Shown here: one piece after another, positions 33,294 to 38,935 of the stretch
How positions within the stretch are numbered: the first letter of the stretch is position 1
Layout: every line of letters begins with the position of its first letter
Source: Tardiphaga sp.
GTDB lineage: Bacteria > Pseudomonadota > Alphaproteobacteria > Rhizobiales > Xanthobacteraceae
Direction: 5' to 3'
Assembly (NCBI RefSeq): GCF_028290785.1
Contig: NZ_JAQGJD010000054.1
Span: forward strand, 1 to 38,935
DNA length: 38,935 nucleotides
Translations under genes and position numbers: made by a program
Notes under the pieces: generated by a model
The model's input: the letters and a program-made list of their open reading frames with translations, nothing else
What the model was told of the DNA's origin: nothing
The model's database searches: none

Positions 33294-33659
33294 TCTTCAC
33301 CAGCTTTTTGATAGCCAGAGGCCTCTCGGTAACTCAAGGCCTCTAGTGGCCTGCTCGGGCGTTTCAAGCCGTTCGTGTCTTGCAGGGCAGGGGAGGATGT
33401 GAGAGTTAAAGCCGCCGCTCATCGCAAACGCAACATCACGCTTTCTTCGGCAGGATCACAGTGAGCTTATCTTAGGGATTGAGCGTCGATTCAAATTCGC
33501 AAATCTTTTCATGCTTCGCGGATGTACCTAGCTTTGGGGATGACGTGCGGCGGCGGGCTTGAGTCGGACACATCCGACCGAAGTCGATCCACTAGCCAAC
33601 TGAATGTAGTTTCGGGAACCGCTCATAGCCTTATTCAGCGTCGCCTTAACGATTGACAT
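33294..33659. other. Gene-poor stretch between moeA and the right attachment-like repeat
   Basis: There is no supportable gene. A perfect hairpin AGAGGCCT-N12-AGGCCTCT lies at 33317-33344, right after moeA; it lacks a run of T, so it is at most a weak terminator. A second small inverted repeat (GTCGGA-CACA-TCCGAC) lies near 33570-33585. A 44-codon frame (33522-33656) ends just before the tRNA fragment but has no ribosome-binding site and no recognisable domain. Confidence 0.5.
33317..33344 (+). terminator. Hairpin after moeA, weak terminator candidate
   Basis: AGAGGCCT and AGGCCTCT form a perfect 8-base stem around a 12-base loop, 24 bases after the moeA stop. No T-run follows, so a Rho-independent mechanism is doubtful. 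It may simply protect the mRNA end. Confidence 0.3.
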
Positions 33660-33690
33660 AACAGCGGTTCGATTCCGCTAGGGAGTACCA
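33660..33690 (+). repeat. tRNA-Glu 3' fragment, right attachment-like repeat
   Basis: This second copy of the tRNA 3' end starts in the variable loop (AACAG), has the complete T-arm and acceptor strand AGGGAGT, and ends in ACCA. It is identical to 201-226 for 26 bases, then has one C-to-T change before ACCA. The change still allows a G-T pair in a tRNA-Glu acceptor stem. Bases upstream of 33660 do not match the tRNA. Same orientation as the left copy. Confidence 0.75.
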
Positions 33691-33713
33691 ATGATTTCAA
33701 TTATCTCAAATAC

Positions 33714-34916
33714 TTAGATCGTCGCCGGTGGCTGAATTTCTTGCCATCGCAAGGCCAGCGCCGCGAGGCAGTCGCGCGCAATCGACGTCTCCTCGCTGGT
33801 CGGAAGAATCATCACCTCGACCTTGCTGCGTTTGGCGGCGATATCCTGCAAACCGGCCTCGTTGGCGGCTCGATCGATCTCGACGCCAAGCCATCGCAGC
33901 CGCGCAGCGATCCGCTCGCGGATCTGGTGGCTGTGTTCGCCAATGCCGCCAGTGAAAACCAGGCATTCGATTCCGCCAAGGCTCGTCGCCATCGCCGCGA
34001 TTTCCTTGGCGACGCGGTCCACGAACATATCGACCGCCTCGATCGCGTCCGGCTCTTCGCTCACGACCAGCACGCGCATGTCGGCCGAAAGGCCGGAAAC
34101 GCCGAGCAGACCGGACTCGTTGTAGAGCATCTGCTCGAGCTCATCGGCCGATATGCCGTGCACCTGCTGCAGATAGAGCAGTACACCGGGATCGATCGCG
34201 CCGCAACGCGTCGCCATCATCAGGCCGTCGAGCGCGGTCAATCCCATCGTGGTATCGATGCTCGCGCCGTCGCGCATCGCGCAGAGGCTGGACCCGCTGC
34301 CGAGATGCGCGACGACCGTGCGCTTTGAAGCCAGTGATAGTTCGGCAAGACGACCGGCGATGAATTGATAGGACAGGCCGTGAAATCCGTAGCGGCGGAT
34401 TCCCATCTCGTCGAAGCGCCGCGGAATCGCGAAGCGCCGCGCCAGCGGTGCGAGATCGTGATGGAACGCAGTGTCGAAGCAGGCGATTTGCGGCAGTTCC
34501 GGCCGCAGCATCATGATTGGCCGGATCGGTGACAGGCTGCGCGGCTGATGCAGCGGCGCCAGCGGCGTCAAGGCGTGCAGCGCCTCGATCACCTCGTCGT
34601 CGATGACAACCGGCGCGACGAAATCCTGTCCGCCATGCACGATGCGATGGCCGATCGCCAGCAACTCGTCGCTGGCGAGATAACCATCGACCCAGGTCAG
34701 GATATCGTCGAGCAGCCCGGTCTCGTCGCCGTGCTTGGGCTGATGCTTGTCGAACAGCAACTGCCCGTCGGTATCCTTGATCGTTAGCCGCGGCTCGGCG
34801 TCGTGTTCATCCAGCAGCCCCTTGCACAAAAGTTGCGGGCCACTCGCGGTGACGTCGAACAGCCCGAACTTGATGGTGCTCGATCCGGCATTGAGAACCA
34901 GGATGGCGTCGGACAT
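33714..34916 (-). CDS. ackA: Acetate kinase
   Basis: It converts acetyl phosphate and ADP to acetate and ATP. This 400-residue protein has all the acetokinase motifs: VLNAGSSTIKFGLFD at the start, HRIVHGG, FDTAFHH, GFHGLSYQF, HLGSGSSL, DTTMGLTALDGLMMATRCG and FTGGIGEHSHQIRE. The ATG at 34916 starts the conserved N-terminus. Upstream frame continues but is inside xfp. It lies 7 bases after the phosphoketolase gene and is surely co-transcribed with it. It sits to the right of the second tRNA fragment, so it is likely chromosome rather than island. Confidence 0.95.
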   Translation of the reverse strand: MSDAILVLNAGSSTIKFGLFDVTASGPQLLCKGLLDEHDAEPRLTIKDTDGQLLFDKHQPKHGDETGLLDDILTWVDGYLASDELLAIGHRIVHGGQDFVAPVVIDDEVIEALHALTPLAPLHQPRSLSPIRPIMMLRPELPQIACFDTAFHHDLAPLARRFAIPRRFDEMGIRRYGFHGLSYQFIAGRLAELSLASKRTVVAHLGSGSSLCAMRDGASIDTTMGLTALDGLMMATRCGAIDPGVLLYLQQVHGISADELEQMLYNESGLLGVSGLSADMRVLVVSEEPDAIEAVDMFVDRVAKEIAAMATSLGGIECLVFTGGIGEHSHQIRERIAARLRWLGVEIDRAANEAGLQDIAAKRSKVEVMILPTSEETSIARDCLAALALRWQEIQPPATI

Positions 34917-34923
34917 GGCGGCT

Positions 34924-37329
34924 TCAGTCTCCCGCTTTTGCGGCCGTGCCATAAGGCCAATCCCAATCGCGAATGGCCGGCATGTCCTCGCCGTGGGCGC
35001 GAACATATCGGGTGTGCTCGATCAGGGCATCGCGGAACTGCTGCTTGATCGCAGCGGCGGCGACGCCGAGGCTAGGCACGCGTTCGATGACGTCGATCGC
35101 CAGATGAAAGCGATCGAGCCGGTTCAGCACCACCATGTCGAACGGCGTCGTGGTGGTGCCTTCCTCCTCGAAGCCGTGCACATGCATGCGCTCGTGATTG
35201 GCTCGGCTGTAGGTCAGGCGGTGGATCAGATGCGGGTAGCCGTGGAACGCGAAAATCACCGGCTTGTCGCGCGTGAACATGCCGTCGAAGTCGCGGTCGT
35301 TGAGTCCGTGCGGATGTTGCGTATCCGGCTGCAGCGTCATCAGATCGACGACGTTGATGACACGAATGTTCAGATCCGGCACCACCTGCCGCAGCAGATC
35401 GACCGCGGCGAGGGTTTCCAGCGTAGGGACATCGCCGCAACACGCCATCACCACGTCGGGTTCGTTGGCGACGCGCTCGTTGCTGGCCCATGGCCAAATG
35501 CCGATTCCGGCGTCGCAATGCGTGGCGGCCTGGTCCATCGTCAGCCATTGCGGCGCGGGCTGCTTGCCGGCGACGATGACGTTGATGCGGTCATAGGTCC
35601 GCAGCACGTGGTCGGTGATCCACAGCAGGGTGTTGGCGTCCGGCGGAAAATACACCCGGACGACATCGGCCTTCTTGTTGACGACATGGTCGATGAAGCC
35701 GGGGTCCTGATGGCTGAAGCCGTTATGGTCTTGGCGCCAGACATGAGAGGTCAGAAGATAGTTCAACGAGGCGATCGGGCGGCGCCAAGGCAGGCCGCGC
35801 GACACCTTCAGCCATTTGGCGTGCTGGTTGAACATCGAGCCGATGATGTGGACGAAGGCCTCGTAGCACGAAAACAGGCCGTGGCGCCCGGTCAGCAGAT
35901 AGCCTTCCAGCCAGCCCTGACACAGGTGTTCGCTCAGCACTTCCATCACCCGGCCGTCTTGCGCCAGATGCACGTCGTAAGGCTCGATGCCCTCCATCCA
36001 CTGCCGCTCGGTGACCTCGAACACCGCGTCGAGCCGGTTCGAGGCGGTCTCGTCCGGCCCCATGATGCGGAAGTTGCGTTGCTCGGCGTTCAGCGTGATC
36101 ACGTCGCGCAGGAACTTGCCCATCTCGCGGGTCGCCTCGCCGAGCACGGCGCCGGGCTTGGGTACGTCGATGGCGTAGTCGCGATAATCGGGCAGCTTGA
36201 GCTCGCGCTTCAGCGATCCGCCATTGGCGTGCGGATTGGCGCCCATGCGGCGGTTGCCGTCCGGCGCCAGCGCCTGCAATTCCGGCAGCAGCCGGCCGGC
36301 GTCGTCGAACAGTTTTTCGGGCTGGTAGCCGCGCATCCATTCTTCAAGCAAGCGGAGATGTTCGGGATTGCCGCGCGGGTTGCTGATCGGCACCTGATGC
36401 GCGCGCCAGAAGCCTTCGACCTTGAGGCCATCGACTTCCTTCGGTCCGGTCCAGCCCTTGGGGCTGCGCAGCACGATCATCGGCCACTTCGGTCGGGCCT
36501 TGTTGCCGTCGTCGCGGGCGGCCTGCTGAATGGCGCGGATGCGGGCGAAAGCGGTCTCCAGCGTTTCGGCCATCAGCCGGTGCATGGTGGCTGGATCGCT
36601 GCCCTCGACGAATAGCGGCTCGTGGCCGTAGCCCTCGAACAGTTTTCGCAGTTCGTCGTCGGCCATGCGGGCAAGCACGGTGGGATTGGCGATCTTGTAG
36701 CCGTTGAGATGCAGGATTGGCAGCACGGCGCCGTCATGGACGGGATTGAGAAACTTGTTGGAATGCCAGGAGGCGGCGAGCGCGCCGGTCTCAGCTTCGC
36801 CGTCGCCGATGACGCAGGCGACGATCAGATCGGGATTGTCGAACGCCGCGCCATAGGCATGCACCAGCGCATAGCCGAGTTCGCCGCCCTCGCTGATCGA
36901 GCCGGGCGTCTCCGGCGCAGCGTGGCTGGGAATACCGCCCGGAAACGAGAACTGCCGAAACAGCTTTTGCAGGCCGTCGGCATCGCGGCTGATGTCGGGA
37001 TAGATCTCGCTGTAGCTGCCTTCGAGATAGGTGTTGGCGACCATGCCTGGGCCGCCATGTCCGGGTCCGCAGACATAGAGCACGCTGAGATCGTCCGCGC
37101 GGATCGCGCGATTGAGATGGGCGTAGACAAAATTGAGTCCGGGGGTCGTTCCCCAATGGCCGAGCAGCCGCGGCTTGACGTGCTCGCGCTGCAATGGCTG
37201 GCGCAGCAACGCATTGTCGAGCAGATAGATCTGTCCGACCGACAGATAGTTGGCGGCGCGCCAGTAGCGATCGATCAGATTGACTTCATCGTCGCTCAGT
37301 GGCGAACGATTGGGTGAAATATCGTGCAT
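34924..37329 (-). CDS. xfp: Phosphoketolase (xylulose-5-P / fructose-6-P)
   Basis: This thiamine-diphosphate enzyme splits xylulose 5-phosphate or fructose 6-phosphate with phosphate to acetyl phosphate and a shorter sugar phosphate. The 801-residue protein has typical family length. It has the N-terminal [16 protein letters not shown] segment, [19 protein letters not shown], the TPP-binding [19 protein letters not shown] (about 175-193), and [12 protein letters not shown]. The C-terminal domain has [13 protein letters not shown] and [20 protein letters not shown] 37329 has AAAGG seven bases upstream. Acetyl phosphate is passed to the adjacent AckA to yield ATP. Confidence 0.95.
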   Translation of the reverse strand: MHDISPNRSPLSDDEVNLIDRYWRAANYLSVGQIYLLDNALLRQPLQREHVKPRLLGHWGTTPGLNFVYAHLNRAIRADDLSVLYVCGPGHGGPGMVANTYLEGSYSEIYPDISRDADGLQKLFRQFSFPGGIPSHAAPETPGSISEGGELGYALVHAYGAAFDNPDLIVACVIGDGEAETGALAASWHSNKFLNPVHDGAVLPILHLNGYKIANPTVLARMADDELRKLFEGYGHEPLFVEGSDPATMHRLMAETLETAFARIRAIQQAARDDGNKARPKWPMIVLRSPKGWTGPKEVDGLKVEGFWRAHQVPISNPRGNPEHLRLLEEWMRGYQPEKLFDDAGRLLPELQALAPDGNRRMGANPHANGGSLKRELKLPDYRDYAIDVPKPGAVLGEATREMGKFLRDVITLNAEQRNFRIMGPDETASNRLDAVFEVTERQWMEGIEPYDVHLAQDGRVMEVLSEHLCQGWLEGYLLTGRHGLFSCYEAFVHIIGSMFNQHAKWLKVSRGLPWRRPIASLNYLLTSHVWRQDHNGFSHQDPGFIDHVVNKKADVVRVYFPPDANTLLWITDHVLRTYDRINVIVAGKQPAPQWLTMDQAATHCDAGIGIWPWASNERVANEPDVVMACCGDVPTLETLAAVDLLRQVVPDLNIRVINVVDLMTLQPDTQHPHGLNDRDFDGMFTRDKPVIFAFHGYPHLIHRLTYSRANHERMHVHGFEEEGTTTTPFDMVVLNRLDRFHLAIDVIERVPSLGVAAAAIKQQFRDALIEHTRYVRAHGEDMPAIRDWDWPYGTAAKAGD

Positions 37330-37757
37330 GGCGGAACCTTTCGCCAGCGAACCGAAACATCGGCCTGGCTGGCTGTGCTGCATTTTCGTTCGTCGCTGAA
37401 TTCGATGCCCGCCAACAGCGGCTGGAGTCCGTGCCGGTGGTCGTACAGTGGCAGATTTTTGTGACAGTCTGCGCGGTAACTATCGTGGCCTGGCGGGGAC
37501 TTACTTGACGGCGGCGCCGTCGAGGTCGGCATGTACACAGTACGACGGCATTGAGGCGAAACGGTATCCTGTCGCTGTTCGCGATGTATCCTATCGCGTG
37601 CACCACCGAAGCGCGAGCCCATGCCGGTGATAGGGGGCGGATCTATTTCGGGCTTGCCGTCTTGCGTCGTCTCGTGCTGTTGAGGTTGGCAGCGTGCCGC
37701 GCCGGCCGATCGTTGTCGGCACCTCATCTTGACGAAACCCGAGACCCCGGACATCCC
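37330..37757. other. Intergenic region between divergent xfp and the amidohydrolase gene
   Basis: About 430 bases between two divergent genes should hold both promoters. Open frames here are short or are shadows of the flanking genes, with no recognisable domain. I see no convincing -35/-10 pair or operator. Confidence 0.5.
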
Positions 37758-38687
37758 ATGCGAATCCTGAACGTCGCCGCCGCCCAAATGGGGCCGATCC
37801 AGAAGGCGGAGAGCCGCGAAACCGTGGTGAAGCGGATGCTGGCGCTGCTGGCGGAGGCCAAATCGAAAGGCGCCGACCTCGTTGTCTACCCTGAGTTGGC
37901 GCTGACGACGTTCTTCCCGCGCTATTATATGATCGACCAGAAAGAGGTCGATACCTGGTTCGAATCCGAGATGCCGAATGCGGCGGTCCAGCCGCTGTTC
38001 GACGCCGCCGCCGCGGCGAACATCGCGCTGTCGATCGGCTATGCCGAACTGACGCCGGACGGCCATCACTTCAACACCCAAATCCTGACCGACCGAACCG
38101 GCAAGATCATCGGCAAATACCGCAAGATCCATCTGCCCGGTCATGTCGAATTCGACACAGAGCGTGCCTTCCAGCATCTCGAGAAGCGGTATTTCGAACC
38201 CGGCGATCTCGGCTTCCCGGTATTTCGCGCGCTCGGCGGCATTTTCGGCATGTTGATCTGCAACGACCGGCGCTGGCCCGAAGCCTATCGCGTCATGGGC
38301 CTGCAGGGCGTCGAAATGGTCGTGCTCGGCTACAACACCCCGGCGATCAATTCGCAGCGTTCCGCCGAAGGCCCGGAGCAGCGGCTGTTTCACAACCGGC
38401 TGTCGGTGCAATCCGGCGCCTACCAGAATTCGACCTTCGTGGTCGCGGTCGCCAAGGGCGGCGATGAAGACGGCTTTCCGCTGATCGGCGGCAGCCTGAT
38501 CGTCGATCCCAACGGCGTGATTCTGGCGGAAGCCAAGACCGAAGGTGACGAATTGCTGGTCTGCGCCTGCGATCTCGACGAGACGGCGTTCGGCAAGAAG
38601 ACCATCTTCGACTTCGAACGTCACCGCCGCATCGAACATTACGGCCGCATCACCTCGCAGACCGGCGTAATCTTGCCGCCGGAGTGA
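37758..38687 (+). CDS. Nitrilase-superfamily amidohydrolase, N-carbamoyl-D-amino-acid-hydrolase-like
   Basis: This 309-residue protein has the Glu-Lys-Cys triad of the nitrilase superfamily in the right contexts: E in VVYPELALTTFFPRY (about residue 46), K in GKYRKIHLPG (about 126) and C in LICNDRRWPEAYRVM (about 171). The context ICNDRRWPE and the length match D-N-carbamoylases, which hydrolyse N-carbamoyl-D-amino acids to the D-amino acid, CO2 and ammonia. Closely related enzymes act on other ureides, so substrate is not certain. The ATG at 37758 starts the conserved MRILNVAAAQMGPI. No hydantoinase gene is near. Confidence 0.88.
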   Translation: MRILNVAAAQMGPIQKAESRETVVKRMLALLAEAKSKGADLVVYPELALTTFFPRYYMIDQKEVDTWFESEMPNAAVQPLFDAAAAANIALSIGYAELTPDGHHFNTQILTDRTGKIIGKYRKIHLPGHVEFDTERAFQHLEKRYFEPGDLGFPVFRALGGIFGMLICNDRRWPEAYRVMGLQGVEMVVLGYNTPAINSQRSAEGPEQRLFHNRLSVQSGAYQNSTFVVAVAKGGDEDGFPLIGGSLIVDPNGVILAEAKTEGDELLVCACDLDETAFGKKTIFDFERHRRIEHYGRITSQTGVILPPE

Positions 38688-38715
38688 TCCCGGATTTGCG
38701 ACAAATTCAGCTGTC

Positions 38716-38751
38716 GTCCCGGCAAGCGAGCCTGCGAGCGCAAGCCGGGAC
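38716..38751. repeat. Inverted repeat unit 1 (Bradyrhizobium-group palindromic repeat)
   Basis: GTCCCGGC (38716-38723) and GCCGGGAC (38744-38751) are perfect inverted arms around a 20-base loop. Sequences of the form TCCCGGC...GCCGGGACCCATA are dispersed in genomes of this bacterial group, as I recall. It lies 28 bases after the amidohydrolase stop and may also act as a transcript-end hairpin. Confidence 0.6.
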
Positions 38752-38825
38752 CCATAGCCTCTGTCTTATCGACGATGCTGTGGCTCCGCCGCCTTCAAAC
38801 CATGAACTCGGAGGCTATGGGTCCC
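38747..38825. repeat. Inverted repeat unit 2, 15-base perfect arms
   Basis: GGGACCCATAGCCTC (38747-38761) and GAGGCTATGGGTCCC (38811-38825) are exact reverse complements separated by 49 bases. The left arm overlaps the right arm of unit 1, so the two could form alternative hairpins. This resembles compound intergenic palindromic elements of Bradyrhizobium-like genomes. Confidence 0.6.
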
Positions 38826-38935
38826 TGTGTAGTTTTGATCTGTCATGATGGGCTGCGGGCGGTATGCCGTTGGGTCCCTGGTCGCGAAGACCGTGAGCCG
38901 GCCTGGCACCCGCCCGCTTCTGCACCACCCAAACC

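Larger units (their letters stand above)
188..33690. mobile_element. Putative tRNA-Glu-associated genomic island (oxalate/formate oxidation module)
   Basis: The interval is bracketed by two direct copies of a tRNA 3' end and holds a functionally coherent accessory set: oxalate decarboxylase, two formate dehydrogenases, tungstate/molybdate uptake and cofactor maturation genes. Gene-poor, decayed stretches sit just inside both ends (241-957 and 33294-33659). No integrase, excisionase or conjugation gene is visible, so mobility would depend on something outside the window or has been lost. Each repeat lacks the 5' part of the tRNA, so the intact tRNA should lie further left, perhaps beyond a tandem second element. 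Boundaries rest on the repeats alone. Mobility is inference. Confidence 0.5.

Noticed and set aside
33522-33656. 44-codon plus-strand frame ending just before the right tRNA fragment
   Set aside because: No ribosome-binding site and no known relative; length is within chance expectation.
34747-36615. Open frame of 622 codons on the plus strand
   Set aside because: It is entirely antisense to the phosphoketolase gene and has no domain. GC-rich third positions keep the opposite frame open.
37296-38639. Open frame of 447 codons on the minus strand
   Set aside because: It is antisense to the amidohydrolase gene and runs into non-coding DNA; no recognisable protein.
1-38935. CRISPR array, rRNA, toxin-antitoxin or phage genes
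   Set aside because: No regularly spaced repeats, rRNA signatures, or typical gene pairs were seen.

Overview
The window is GC-rich, with NNG/NNC-biased codons, and looks like an alphaproteobacterium of the Bradyrhizobium / Rhodopseudomonas / Afipia group. The gene families point there: Xfp-AckA, an alphaproteobacterial formate dehydrogenase (FDH) cluster with its DUF companions, and the palindromic repeat type at the right end. No species is claimed.

Layout. Positions 188-231 and 33660-33690 carry the same 3' end of a tRNA, best matched to tRNA-Glu, in the same orientation. There is no 5' half at either place. They bracket about 33.5 kb and look like attachment-site repeats of an integrated accessory element. 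No integrase lies inside the window. Inside the bracket, left to right, are: (a) an IclR regulator, a TRAP-type uptake system (binding protein plus a frameshifted fused permease) and a small barrel-like protein; (b) a gene-poor stretch with an enoyl-CoA hydratase remnant; (c) a Tat-exported, cytochrome-b-linked formate dehydrogenase, fdhX-A-B-C; (d) a Tat-exported bicupin oxalate decarboxylase; (e) a divergent FDH accessory block: a polyferredoxin on the minus strand, then DUF6505-, DUF6352-, DUF3305- and DUF3306-like proteins and a TorD-like chaperone on the plus strand; (f) two small membrane or secreted proteins; (g) a cytoplasmic NAD-dependent formate dehydrogenase with a fused FdsG-FdsB subunit plus FdsA; (h) mobB divergent from a tungstate-type ABC transporter tupBCA; (i) tusA divergent from fdhD-mobA; (j) three consecutive MoeA-family genes, one fused to a periplasmic-binding-protein-like domain.

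How it works together (inference). Oxalate decarboxylase yields formate and CO2 in the periplasm. The exported FDH oxidises formate and passes electrons through its cytochrome b to quinone, while formate in the cytoplasm can be oxidised by FdsGB-A to make NADH. The element also encodes much of the metal and cofactor supply for these enzymes: oxyanion import (TupABC), guanine nucleotide attachment (MobA, MobB), metal insertion (three MoeA-like proteins), cofactor sulfuration (FdhD, with TusA) and maturation (TorD and DUF proteins). It is therefore close to a self-contained oxalate/formate oxidation module.

Right of the second tRNA fragment are genes that look like ordinary chromosome: xfp-ackA (phosphoketolase and acetate kinase) on the minus strand and an N-carbamoyl-D-amino-acid-hydrolase-like nitrilase-superfamily enzyme, followed by a pair of perfect inverted repeats. 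Two single-base deletions (in the TRAP permease and at the start of the first moeA-like gene) and a missing ATG at the expected tupB start suggest partial decay or sequencing error.
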